From RBG-13-68-16 sp050018455 (lineage in GTDB: Bacteria; Acidobacteriota; Thermoanaerobaculia; Thermoanaerobaculales; Thermoanaerobaculaceae), in assembly GCA_050018455.1 (NCBI GenBank), contig JBEKAA010000017.1, positions 1 to 64,000 of the forward strand: a stretch of 64,000 nucleotides of DNA, read 5' to 3'. Within the stretch, counting starts at the first letter, position 1; each line of letters opens with the position of its first letter. A program made the translations under genes and the position numbers. Below the pieces are notes generated by a model that ran no database searches, was not told where the DNA came from, and worked only from the letters and a program-made list of their open reading frames with translations. Positions 6,792-16,901 of this stretch are shown in pieces.

Positions 6792-9700
6792 CTATCGGCG
6801 AGACTTCGCCTTCGAGCGGGCCCCGGCCTTGGCGGCCTTCATCTTCGCGGCCACTCGCTTCGCGGGCGCCTTGGCCTTCGCCTTCGCGGCCGGCCGGGCC
6901 TTGGCCCTTGCCCCCGCTTTCGCTTTCGCCTTCGACTGCGGCCTTGCCGCCTTCTTCGCCTTGGCTGCGGATTTGGCGGCTGTCTTCGGCCGCGCCGCAG
7001 TCTTGAGCTTCGCGGAGCCCGGAGCCCGGTGTCCGGTGCCCGCCTTCGCCGCCGCCTTCGGCTTTGCCGCTGCCTTCGCCTTGGCGAGCGTGATCGCCGG
7101 CACCTTCGCCACGGTCTTTCCGGTGCCCGGTGTCCGGTGCCCGGCGCCCGGTTTCGCACCGCGCGGATGCGTCAGCTGCGCCTGAGCCGCCGCGAGGCGC
7201 GCGATCGGCACGCGGAACGGCGAGCAGGAGACGTAGTCCATACCGACGATGTGGCAGAACTCGACTGAGGACGGCTCACCTCCGTGCTCGCCGCAGATCC
7301 CGATCTTGAGCCTCGGACGTGCGGCGCGGCCGCGTTGGACGGCCATCTCGACGAGCTGGCCGACGCCCTCGCGGTCAAGGATCTGGAAAGGGTCCGCCGG
7401 GAGGAGCTTCTTGCCGAGGTAGTCCGGCACGAAGCCGCCGATGTCGTCGCGCGAGAACCCGAACGTCATCTGGGTCAGGTCGTTGGTGCCGAACGAGAAG
7501 AACTCCGCGGTTCCGGCGATCTTGTCGGCGGTGAGGCAGGCGCGTGGGATCTCGATCATCGTGCCGTACATGTGCGGGATCTCCTTGACCCCGTACTTGG
7601 CGCACACCTCGGCGTGAATCCTCCTCGCGAGTGCCTTCTGGTTGTCGAGCTCCGAGACCAGGCCGACCACCGGGACCATGATCTCCGGGGAAACCCTCTT
7701 CCCTTCGCGCGTCAGCTCGACCGCCGACTCCAGGATCGCCCGGACCTGCATCTCCGAGATCTCCGGGAACGTCACGCCGAGCCGGACGCCACGGTGGCCC
7801 ATCATCGGGTTGGACTCGTGCAGGTCTTCCGCGCGCTTGTCGAGCTCGGTCGCGGTGATGCCGAGAGCGCTCGCGAGCTTCTCGCGCTCGTCCGCGCGGG
7901 TGGGCACGAATTCGTGGAGCGGCGGGTCGAGAAGCCGGATCGTGACCGGCAGGCCGTCCATCACCTCCAGCGTCGCCTTGATGTCCTTCTTGACGAACGG
8001 GTACAGCTCGGCGAGGGCGGCCCGGCGCTCCGCCTCGGAGGACGACACGATCATCTTGCGAAGCAGGAACAGCGGCTGCTCCGAGCCCTTGCCGTAGAAC
8101 ATGTGCTCCGTTCGGAACAGGCCGATCCCCTCGGCGCCGAACTCGCGCGCCTTGGCCGCGTCCTCAGGGGTGTCGGCGTTGCTGCGCACCTTCATCGAGC
8201 GGAACTCGTCCGTCAGCTCCATGACTTTGATGAAGTCAGCGTTTTCCAGCGGCCGCGCCGGTATCGTCGCGATCTTGCCCTCGTACACATAGCCGCGACT
8301 TCCGTTCAGAGACAACCAATCCCCCTCGTTGAACGTGCGACCCCCTACGTGGGCTTGCCTCCTGTGGACGTCCACCTCCACGTTGGGCGTTCCTACGATG
8401 CAGCACTTCCCCCACCCGCGGGCTACCAGCGCCGCGTGCGAGGTCATGCCACCGCGTGCGGTAAGAACTGCCACTGCAGCCCGCATCCCTTCGACATCCT
8501 CGGGGTTGGTTTCCTCGCGCAAGAGCACGACCCTCTTACCCTGTTTCGTCCATTCGACGGCATCGGCTGCCGTGAAGACCAATTGGCCTGAGGCGCCCCC
8601 TGGCCCTGCCGGGAGTCCTTTCGCCACAGGCTTGGTGGCTAACTCGGATGCCGGATCGAGGGTCGGAAGCAACAGTTCGTTGAGTTGATCGCCGGAGATC
8701 CTCGCGATGGCAGTCTTGCCATCGATCAGGCCTTCCTTGAGCATGTCACATAGCATCTTCGCGGCGGCGAAACCGCCGCGTTTGCCCACGCGGCACTGCA
8801 GCATCCACAGCCGCCCCTCCTGGATCGTGAACTCGATGTCCTGCATGTCCCGATAGTGCTTCTCGAGGGCCAGGCGGATTCCGTCGAGTTGCCGGTACAC
8901 GACGGGTATCGCGGTCTGCAGCGACGGCAGGTGCTTGTTCTGCTCGTTCTTGGTCGCTTCGTTGAGAGGGTTCGGGGTGCGGATCCCCGCGACCACGTCC
9001 TCGCCCTGGGCGTTGACGAGCCACTCGCCGTAGAACTTGTTCTCGCCGGTGGCGGGGTTGCGGGTGAACGCGACGCCGGTGGCCGAAGACTCGCCCATGT
9101 TGCCGAACACCATCGACTGGACCGTCACCGCGGTGCCCCACTCGTCCGGAATCCCCTCGATGCGGCGGTACGAGATCGCGCGCCGCCCGTTCCACGACGC
9201 GAACACCGCGCCGACGCCGCCCCAGAGCTGCTCCCTGGCGTCGTCCGGGAACTCCTTCCCGAGGACCTCGCGAACCCGCACCTTGAACTTCTCCACCAGT
9301 TCCTTCAGCTCGTCCTCGGTCAGGTCGGCGTCCGTGGCGCGGGCGCTCTTCTCCTTCAACTCGTGGGGCATGCGGTCGAGCTGCTGGCGGATGCCCATCC
9401 CCTCGCGCGGCTCGATCCCCGCCGCCTTCTCCATCACGACGTCCGAGTACATCATGATGAGACGCCGGTAGGCGTCGTACACGAAGCGAGGGTTGCCGGT
9501 CTTCGCGATCAGACCGGGGATCGTTTTCGAGCACAGGCCGACGTTGAGGACGGTCTCCATCATCCCCGGCATCGACCTGCGGGCCCCGGACCTGACCGAG
9601 ACGAGGAGCGGGTTGCCGGCGTCGCCGAACTTCGCGCCCATGATCTTCTCGACCGCCGCGAGGGCGCCTCCGACCTCGGCCTCGAGCGTCTTGGGGTACG

Positions 9701-9899
9701 AGCCCTCGCGCTCGTAGTAGAAGGTGCAAACCTCCGTCGTGATCGTGAACCCGGCGGGTACCGGGATGCCAAGGGTCGCCATCTCCGCCAGGTTTGCGCC
9801 CTTGCCGCCGAGCAGGTTCTTCATGTCGGCGCTGCCGTCGGCTTTCCCGCCGCCGAAGGAATAGACCATCTTCCGCTTCGCTGTAGTCGCCACGTTCAT
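6792..9899 (-). CDS. ppdK: Pyruvate, phosphate dikinase with histone-H1-like C-terminal tail
   Basis: 1035 aa. It interconverts pyruvate, ATP and Pi with phosphoenolpyruvate, AMP and PPi in central carbon metabolism. Residues 1-about 906 are a normal PPDK: N-terminal nucleotide-binding domain (LLGGKGANLAEMA), swivelling phosphohistidine domain with GGMTSHAALVARGWGKC, and PEP-binding TIM barrel ending ICGEHGG. The last ~129 residues are an unusual Lys/Ala/Pro-rich tail with repeated AKAKA and AAKPK patterns like histone H1. Two in-frame 7-nt repeat arrays (7015-7042, 7123-7150) lie in the tail and encode its GHRxPG motifs. The ATG at 9899 abuts GGGAGG; a GTG 6 nt further in has better ribosome spacing. 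Confidence 0.95.
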   Translation of the reverse strand: MNVATTAKRKMVYSFGGGKADGSADMKNLLGGKGANLAEMATLGIPVPAGFTITTEVCTFYYEREGSYPKTLEAEVGGALAAVEKIMGAKFGDAGNPLLVSVRSGARRSMPGMMETVLNVGLCSKTIPGLIAKTGNPRFVYDAYRRLIMMYSDVVMEKAAGIEPREGMGIRQQLDRMPHELKEKSARATDADLTEDELKELVEKFKVRVREVLGKEFPDDAREQLWGGVGAVFASWNGRRAISYRRIEGIPDEWGTAVTVQSMVFGNMGESSATGVAFTRNPATGENKFYGEWLVNAQGEDVVAGIRTPNPLNEATKNEQNKHLPSLQTAIPVVYRQLDGIRLALEKHYRDMQDIEFTIQEGRLWMLQCRVGKRGGFAAAKMLCDMLKEGLIDGKTAIARISGDQLNELLLPTLDPASELATKPVAKGLPAGPGGASGQLVFTAADAVEWTKQGKRVVLLREETNPEDVEGMRAAVAVLTARGGMTSHAALVARGWGKCCIVGTPNVEVDVHRRQAHVGGRTFNEGDWLSLNGSRGYVYEGKIATIPARPLENADFIKVMELTDEFRSMKVRSNADTPEDAAKAREFGAEGIGLFRTEHMFYGKGSEQPLFLLRKMIVSSSEAERRAALAELYPFVKKDIKATLEVMDGLPVTIRLLDPPLHEFVPTRADEREKLASALGITATELDKRAEDLHESNPMMGHRGVRLGVTFPEISEMQVRAILESAVELTREGKRVSPEIMVPVVGLVSELDNQKALARRIHAEVCAKYGVKEIPHMYGTMIEIPRACLTADKIAGTAEFFSFGTNDLTQMTFGFSRDDIGGFVPDYLGKKLLPADPFQILDREGVGQLVEMAVQRGRAARPRLKIGICGEHGGEPSSVEFCHIVGMDYVSCSPFRVPIARLAAAQAQLTHPRGAKPGAGHRTPGTGKTVAKVPAITLAKAKAAAKPKAAAKAGTGHRAPGSAKLKTAARPKTAAKSAAKAKKAARPQSKAKAKAGARAKARPAAKAKAKAPAKRVAAKMKAAKAGARSKAKSRR
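7015..7150. repeat. Two 28-nt heptamer arrays inside the ppdK tail
   Basis: 7015-7042 is four units (GAGCCCG twice, GTGTCCG, GTGCCCG) and 7123-7150 is four units (GTGCCCG, GTGTCCG, GTGCCCG, GCGCCCG). Each array is exactly 28 nt. Both are read in frame by ppdK and give two related GHR-PG peptides in its basic tail. Confidence 0.85.
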
Positions 9900-9969
9900 C
9901 CTCCCGAGTCAAGGGCGCGGCATGCGCCCGCCCACCAGCCGCCGGCTGGCGGCCACTCTGTCCGAATCG

Positions 9970-12056
9970 TCATTGCGCCGACAAGCGTGAAACGTCCGCG
10001 AGGCGCAGGAAGACCTTCTCCACGCCAGCGAGCAGAGCGAGGCGCGCCGCCCTGAGGTCCTCGTCCTCGCAGATCACCAGAACGTCGGTGAAGAACAGGT
10101 CGAGCGGCGCCGCGAGCCTGGCGACGGACCGGAGCCCGCCAACGTAGTCCGCGTGCCCGACCGCGCGATGGACTTCCTTCTCGGCCTTCTCCACCGCCGC
10201 GAGAAGCTCGCGCTCGGCTTTCTCCTTCAGGAGCGCGGCGTCGAAGCGCCCCTCGCCGCTCTTGCCCACCATGTTGCGCACCCTCTTGAACGCAACCGCG
10301 AGCGACGAGAACACCTCCTCGCCGCGCACCGCTTCCAGGGCGCGCGCTCGCGCCACGTCCTCCGGCACGACGCCCCAGTGCGCCGAGATCACCGCGTCGG
10401 CGGTCTCGGGTTTCACGGCCGCCACCGTCGTGAGGTAGTAGCGAACCCGCTCCTGCAGGAAGTCGAGCAGCGCGGCCAGCCTGGCCTCGTCGCCCGCGCC
10501 GTCGCTCCGCAGCGCAAACGCCTCGCGGGCGACCGCGGCGAGGTCGCACGCCAGCGGCGCCTCGGCGCAGATCCGCGCGATGGCGAGGGCGGCCCGGCGC
10601 AGCGCGAACGGGTCCTTGCTGCCCGAGGGCATCTCCCCGGCCGCGAACAGACCCGCCAGCGTGTCCAGCCGATCCGCCACGCCCACGACCGCGCCGACGT
10701 GGCCGCGCGGCAGCGCGCCATCGAGGCCGGCCGGGGTGTACTGGTCGTACACGGCCTGCCAGACCGCCTCCCCTTCGCCGTCGAGCCTCGCGTAGATCCC
10801 GCCCACGACGCCCTGAAGCTCCGGGAACTCGCCGACCATTGCGGTCACGAGGTCCGCCTTCGCCAGCTCGCAGGCGCGCGCAAGGAGCTCCGAGTCGACG
10901 TTGGCGTTTGAGGCTGCTGCAATCGTCCCGGCGAGCCGCCCGATCTTCTCCGCTTTGACGGCGAAGGTGCCGAGCTTCTGGTGGAAGAGCACCTTCCCCA
11001 GCGACGCGCTTCGCGACGAGAGCGGCGTCTTACGGTCCTGGGTGAAGAAGAACGCCGCGTCGGTCAGCCGGGCGCCGGCGACCCACTCGTTGCCGCGCTG
11101 GATCAGGTTGTCCGGGTCGTCAGGGCGGTCGCAGACCGCGAGGAAATACGGAGCGACACGGCCCTCGTGAGTCAGCACCAGGCACTTCTGATGGTGCCGT
11201 AGCGTCGTGATCAGCACCTCCTCGGGAAGCTCGAGGAATCGCTCCGCGATGGCGCCGCGCAATACCCCAGGGTGCTCGACCAGCTCGACCAGCTCGGATA
11301 GCAGGGCGGGGTCGGGCTTGACGTCGCAGAAGACCCCGACCGCGAGCGCTCGCGCCTTCTCTTCCAGGACTGCCCGCCGTTCTTCCGAACCGATCTCCAC
11401 GCCCGCCCTCAGCAAACGGGCGCGGTACGCGCCAAACCCCGCCGAACCCAGGAGCTCGATGCGCTCCGGCGCCACGATCCGGTGCCCGAACGTGCCGCTC
11501 GATGCCGAGACGCCGAACAGCTCGACGGGAACGGGCGCCCTGAAGGTCCCGGCGCCGAAGAGGGCGAGCACGTTGTGGACGGGGCGCACGAAGGAATGCT
11601 CGCCCCTCCCCCACCGCATCGTCTTCGGGAAGTGGAGGCCCCGCACGACGCGCGAGCTGATCTCGGCCAGCACCTCCGGGACCGGGCGACCGGGCAGCTG
11701 CTTGGTCGCCGCGACGGCTTCACCCTTCGGTCCTTTGACGACCCGAAGCGAATCCACCGCCACGCCCTGACCCTTGGCAAAGCCGACCGCGGCCGGCGTC
11801 GGCGAACCGTCGGCCGTGTATGCCGCCTTCACGGAGGGTCCGGTGACCTCTTCCTCGCGGTCGGGCTGAGTCGCGGGCAGGTCGGCAACATGGATGATGA
11901 GGCGCCGAACGGTCGAATACGCGGCAACCGCGGCACCGGCGAGGCCCGCCTCGTGCAGCTCCGTCTCGAAGCCGGTCCGGAGCTGCTCGCGGACGCCGGG
12001 TAGAGCGTTGGCGGGGATCTCCTCGCACAGGAGCTCGAGCAGGAACTCGGCCTTGC

Positions 12057-12060
<4 letters not shown>
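9970..12060 (-). CDS. glyS: Glycyl-tRNA synthetase beta subunit
   Basis: 696 aa from the ATG at 12060 (MSKAEFLLELLCEEIPA), which overlaps the glyQ stop as ATGA; the longer upstream frame only reads through glyQ sequence. GlyS is the large subunit of the alpha2beta2 glycyl-tRNA synthetase. It binds tRNA-Gly through HD-like and anticodon-binding regions and supports aminoacylation by GlyQ. The typical motif ELLCEEIPA at the N-terminus, the TTLRHHQKCL segment in the middle and FFTDVLVICED near the C-terminus are present. Length matches the family. It is translationally coupled to glyQ. Confidence 0.96.
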
Positions 12061-13007
<947 letters not shown>

Positions 13008-13088
13008 CTCGTGCGGCGGTTACGCAACCGCAGCCGCGGAGTTTAGCACGTTGGGACGGCACCGGTACCCCTCTGCTACCCTCCCCGG

Positions 13089-14456
13089 GTGACCCGGAAC
13101 TCCATGCTCGCACCGCAGTCCGCTGGGGACGGGACGGGAGGCGCCGTTCGGGGGCCGGACCGCGCCGCGCGCCTCTGGCTGTTGACCCTCTGCATCCTCC
13201 TCCACGCCCTTCCGTTCCTCTCCCGCCCGGCGCTTATCGGCGGCGACGAGCCGCACTACGCGTTGATGGCCCGTTCGATCGCGGCGGACGGGAACCTCGA
13301 CCCTCTCCCTGCCTACCGGCGGGTCGAGGCGGGGAGCGCGGAGGCGGGCCGCAAGTTTGCCGGCAGGCGCCTCGACCGGCACGTCGCCGTCCGCGGCTCC
13401 CGCGAGGTCTTCATACACCCTCTCGGGCTGCCAGCCCTCGCCGCACCGTTCGTCGGCGCGCTCGCCGCGGTGTCGCCACAGGCGCCTCCAGACCTCGTCC
13501 TCGGGGGCCTCACCCTCACCGTGACGTTCCTGGCCCTCCTCGCGGGGTGGGAGCTCCTCCTCCGCGAGATGGGGAACGCTCGCGAAGCTGCGATCCTCGG
13601 GTTCGGCCTCTACTTCTCGACCCCGCTCTGGTACTACAGCAGAACATTCTTCACCGAACCGTACATCTGGTCGTTCGTCGTCCTGGGCGCCTGGTTCATC
13701 ACGCGGCGCCGCTGGCTCGCCGCCTCGCTGATGCTGGCCCTCGCATGCGTGATGAAGGAGACTGCCGTGCTCCTGGTGATCCCCATCGCGGCGTTCGTGT
13801 GGCGGCGCCAGGGCTTGCGAAGCCTCGCGCGACTCGCCCCGTTTCCGCTGCTGTTCGCCGCGGCGTACCTCGTCAAGAACTGGTTCCTCTACGGCAGGGT
13901 CCTGGCCACCTTCCAGCCGTACGGTCTCGGTGATCCCCTGGCCGGCGCCGTGGGTGTCCTTTTCGATCCCCTCCACGGACTCCTGCCGTTTGCACCGATG
14001 CTCGTCCTCGCGGTCGGAGGCTGGGGCGGCTTCAGACTGGGTCGCCGGTCCCCGAACCGCCTCGGACTTCTGTCGCTGGCGGCGTTCCTCCTGTGGTTCG
14101 CGGTGACCGCGTGCTGGGCGGACTGGCGGGGAGGCTCGTGCTACGGCCCTCGCCTGATGGTGCCGGCAATCCTCGCGCTGGCTCTGCCGATCTGCCGGTG
14201 CTGGCAGCGGTTCGCAGGCGAGAAGCGCTTCCGGGTCCTCGCCTATGCGCTCATCGTGCTCGGGTTCGCCATCCAGTGGCGGGCCGGCACGAAACCGTTC
14301 GCCGCTTTCTGGGGTATCTCCCTGTCCAACCTCCTGTTGGGTTCGCCGATCGCCACTTTCGCCGGCATGGTCGTCGGCGGGACGCTGCTGCGGCTCCTGC
14401 CGCGCCTGGCCGTCGCTGCAAGGCTGCGACAACCTGTCGCGGATCCGGAAGCGTGA
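13089..14456 (+). CDS. GT-C-like integral membrane glycosyltransferase (putative)
   Basis: 455 aa with about ten hydrophobic segments. The N-terminal loop after the first membrane segment reads GGDEPHYALMARSIAADG. The acidic DE followed by Tyr in the first periplasmic loop is typical of GT39/GT83-like polyprenyl-phosphate sugar transferases. A second loop has FFTEPYIWSF. The likely role is transfer of a lipid-linked sugar at the outer face of the inner membrane; donor and acceptor are unknown. The GTG at 13089 is used; an ATG at 13104 would be an alternative. It is divergent from glyQ and convergent with the AtuA-family gene. Confidence 0.65.
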   Translation: MTRNSMLAPQSAGDGTGGAVRGPDRAARLWLLTLCILLHALPFLSRPALIGGDEPHYALMARSIAADGNLDPLPAYRRVEAGSAEAGRKFAGRRLDRHVAVRGSREVFIHPLGLPALAAPFVGALAAVSPQAPPDLVLGGLTLTVTFLALLAGWELLLREMGNAREAAILGFGLYFSTPLWYYSRTFFTEPYIWSFVVLGAWFITRRRWLAASLMLALACVMKETAVLLVIPIAAFVWRRQGLRSLARLAPFPLLFAAAYLVKNWFLYGRVLATFQPYGLGDPLAGAVGVLFDPLHGLLPFAPMLVLAVGGWGGFRLGRRSPNRLGLLSLAAFLLWFAVTACWADWRGGSCYGPRLMVPAILALALPICRCWQRFAGEKRFRVLAYALIVLGFAIQWRAGTKPFAAFWGISLSNLLLGSPIATFAGMVVGGTLLRLLPRLAVAARLRQPVADPEA

Positions 14457-14484
14457 AGGTGCGGGTCGAAGGGCTCGGGATCGG

Positions 14485-14498
14485 GTAGCGGCCGCTAC
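14485..14498. terminator. Palindrome between convergent genes
   Basis: A perfect 14-nt palindrome, GTAGCGGCCGCTAC, lies between the membrane glycosyltransferase stop and the AtuA-family stop (it overlaps the latter). It could act as a bidirectional stop hairpin. No T-tract is present. Confidence 0.3.
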
Positions 14499-15865
14499 GA
14501 CGCTTCGACCGTGACCCGGACCTGCGGGTCCACGAGGCCCTTCGGGATCAACGCGGGCCAGTAGGCGACGACCTCCTGCGGCTTGGGCCGCCCGCCGGCG
14601 AACCCCGTGACGCCCGGCGGCCCGGCCGTGACAAGAGGCGCCAGCTCGTACCCGAAGCGGGCCACCGCGCTCCGGTCGCCGCCGCGGACGCCGAGGCGGA
14701 GCACGACCTCCGGCGGATCTTCGGCCGCGCTTCCCAAACCCGGATGGCACGCGCCGGTGCCGATGATCTCGGTGACGCGGTCGCCGTCGGCGAACTTCAC
14801 GCCGGCCCTGGCCAGCCGCTTCCACACGATCTCTCCGGCCAGACGCGCCTTGTCAACGGCGCGCGGCCCGGAGATCACGAGCTGCCCGGATGCCTTCCAC
14901 CCCGCCTGGTACGACGCCGAGACCTTGTAGAACGGCGTTCGCGGCGTGCCCCGGACGCCCGCCACGCGCACCCGGTCATTGCCGGCCTGCTGGAGGTTGA
15001 TCGAGGTGAAGTCCGCGACGCAGTCCGGGGTGATGTAGGCGTGCGGGTCGCCCATCTCGTAGACGAGCTGCTCGGCCACAGTGTCGCGGGTGACGAGGCC
15101 GCCCGTCCCGGCGTGCTTCGTGACGATGAACGTGCCGTCGGGGGCGCACTCGAGCACCGGGTAGCCGACGTCCCAAAGCTCCGGGACCTCCCACCAGCGC
15201 GAGAAGTTCCCTCCCGTCGCCTGGGCCCCGCACTCGATGATGTGACCCGCCACGGTGCCGGCTGCGAGGAGGTCCCATGCGTCCTCCGGCCACCCGAACT
15301 CATGCACCAGCGGGCCGAGCGCGAGCGACGTGTCCGTGATCCGGCCGGCGAGCACGATCTGCGCGCCCTGGTCGAGCGCGGCGGCGACAGGCCGGGCGCC
15401 CAGGTACGCGTTGACCGAGAGCACCCTGTCACGGACCTCCGCGATCGCCCGGCCGGTGTCCATGTGCTCGAGACGGCAGCCCGCCGCGAGCAGATCGTCG
15501 AGGCGCGGGAGGAGGTCGTCGCCTTCGACGACGCCCACCGAGATACCCCGGAGGCCGAGCTCCCGCGCGACTCCGAAAACCTCCTGCCGGCACGCGGCCG
15601 GGTTCAAGCCGCCCGCGTTCGTCACCACCCTCACGCGGCGCTCCGCGATCGTCGGCAGGGCCCGCCGGAGCAGCTCGATGAAGTCCGACGCGTAGCCCTT
15701 GGAGGGGTCCTTGAGGCGCTGCCGCATCATGATCGAGAGGGTCACCTCGGCGAGGTAGTCGAGGCCGAGGTAGTCGAGCGGGCCGCGCGTGAGCAGCTCG
15801 ATGGGCGCGTCGATGCTGTCGCCCCAGAACCCCTGTCCGTTGCCGATCCGGATCACCCTGTCCAT
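14495..15865 (-). CDS. AtuA-family (DUF1446) protein
   Basis: 456 aa. The protein matches the acyclic terpene utilisation AtuA/DUF1446 family over its length: it begins IRIGNGQGFWGD, has LDYLAEVTLSIMM, VVTNAGGLNP and a central ITDTSLALGPLVHEFGW with ECGAQATGGNF. AtuA in Pseudomonas belongs to the citronellol/geraniol degradation cluster, but the family is widespread and its biochemical activity is not settled. No companion acyl-CoA carboxylase or atu genes are seen here, so terpene use cannot be claimed. The ATG start fits the family N-terminus. Confidence 0.85.
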   Translation of the reverse strand: MDRVIRIGNGQGFWGDSIDAPIELLTRGPLDYLGLDYLAEVTLSIMMRQRLKDPSKGYASDFIELLRRALPTIAERRVRVVTNAGGLNPAACRQEVFGVARELGLRGISVGVVEGDDLLPRLDDLLAAGCRLEHMDTGRAIAEVRDRVLSVNAYLGARPVAAALDQGAQIVLAGRITDTSLALGPLVHEFGWPEDAWDLLAAGTVAGHIIECGAQATGGNFSRWWEVPELWDVGYPVLECAPDGTFIVTKHAGTGGLVTRDTVAEQLVYEMGDPHAYITPDCVADFTSINLQQAGNDRVRVAGVRGTPRTPFYKVSASYQAGWKASGQLVISGPRAVDKARLAGEIVWKRLARAGVKFADGDRVTEIIGTGACHPGLGSAAEDPPEVVLRLGVRGGDRSAVARFGYELAPLVTAGPPGVTGFAGGRPKPQEVVAYWPALIPKGLVDPQVRVTVEAS

Positions 15866-15910
15866 CGGACTCCCCGCTCGAGTCTACCAGCCCATTGTTT
15901 TTCAAGTCCG

Positions 15911-16141
15911 GAGGTTTAGAGGTTTGAAGGTTCGACAAGAACAGGGAAAAGGGCAAACGTGAAGGGTCAAAGGGAAGACAACGACCCGGCCACCCTGAAA
16001 TGTAGCGGCCGCCCGCCGGGCGGCCGGCCAGCGGCCAGCCGCTACCCTCGTTTCCCGTCTTCCCTTTGACCTTTCCCCTTTTACATTGACCTGCAACGCC
16101 TCGGCAGGAACTTCCGAACGTTCGAACGTGTGAACCTTCGA
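15911..16141. repeat. Nested simple-repeat palindrome (8-mers, 7-mers, GC hairpin)
   Basis: From outside in: 8-nt units (GAGGTTTA, GAGGTTTG, AAGGTTCG) at 15911-15934; four 7-nt units at 15951-15978 (GGGCAAA CGTGAAG GGTCAAA GGGAAGA); a GC-rich hairpin with arms GTAGCGG/CCGCTAC at 16002-16045; five 7-nt units on the opposite strand at 16058-16092; and 8-nt GAACGTTC-like units near 16110-16141. The layout is an imperfect palindrome. No gene is present between the AtuA-family start and recO. Confidence 0.8.
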
Positions 16142-16160
16142 ACATGTGGCCTCTTGATCT

Positions 16161-16901
16161 TCACCGCATCTCGAGGAGGTGCCGAAGGTACCGCCAGCTC
16201 TGCACCTGGCGCTCGGTGAACCCCTCGCGCAATGCCACCAGCCAGCCGCCGGCGTCGTCGGGTGCGCCCTCGGCGACCCTCTCGAGCGGGAGCTTCGAGG
16301 CGAGTTGCAGCCAGCGCACGCCCGCGGCCGAGATGCGCACCGAGGCGCGCGCCGGCCGGTGATCGCCGCACACGAACCGCTTCTCGACAGCGTCGAAAAT
16401 CCGCTGGCCTTGCCCCAGCTCGACGCCGCACTCGCCGCAACGGTCGAGCTCCGGGAAGACTCCCGCCAGGCGAAGGAACCAGAGCTCGGCATACCAGGCG
16501 ACGGCCGCCGCGTCGTGACCGTCGAACAGGCAGGCGAGGCACCGCTCCACGAGGCGAAACGACGGCTCGACCCTCTGCCCCGGGGGGCAGTAGAGGAGCG
16601 CGAGCTCGGCGACGACCTGCCCGGCCGCCCAGGCCGGGGGGTCGGCCGCGAGATCGAACGCCGAGCGGATCAAACGGGCCTCGTCGAGCGTCGCGAGCTC
16701 CGAGCCGGGCCGCTCGAAGTAGCTGACCCGCACCTGAGCCAGGGGCTCGGTCGCGGAAGCCCAGGAGCTCCTCACGGTCCGGGCTCTTCGCGCCATGACC
16801 CGAACCAGGCCCGAGCCGCGCGTGAGCAGGACGACCACGAGATCCCGCTCCCGGAACGGGTAGCGGGCCAGCACGAACGCGTCGTCACGCCGGCTGGGCA
16901 T
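16161..16901 (-). CDS. recO: DNA repair protein RecO
   Basis: 246 aa, normal length. RecO mediates RecA loading and strand annealing in the RecF recombination pathway. The N-terminal OB-fold (DAFVLARYPFRERDLVVVLL, then GLVRVMARRART) and the C-terminal helical region with a zinc-ribbon-like CGECG followed by FVCGDH are visible. It overlaps the end of the RNase D-like gene by 17 nt on the same strand, so the two form an operon. Confidence 0.9.
   Translation of the reverse strand: MPSRRDDAFVLARYPFRERDLVVVLLTRGSGLVRVMARRARTVRSSWASATEPLAQVRVSYFERPGSELATLDEARLIRSAFDLAADPPAWAAGQVVAELALLYCPPGQRVEPSFRLVERCLACLFDGHDAAAVAWYAELWFLRLAGVFPELDRCGECGVELGQGQRIFDAVEKRFVCGDHRPARASVRISAAGVRWLQLASKLPLERVAEGAPDDAGGWLVALREGFTERQVQSWRYLRHLLEMR

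Noticed and set aside
13008..13088. Riboswitch or T-box upstream of glyQ
   Set aside because: Only 81 nt separate the divergent genes and no T-box motif or specifier stem is visible.
13020..14825. A 601-residue minus-strand frame across the membrane glycosyltransferase
   Set aside because: No domains, low-complexity charged composition; the plus strand encodes regular membrane helices with a GT-C loop.
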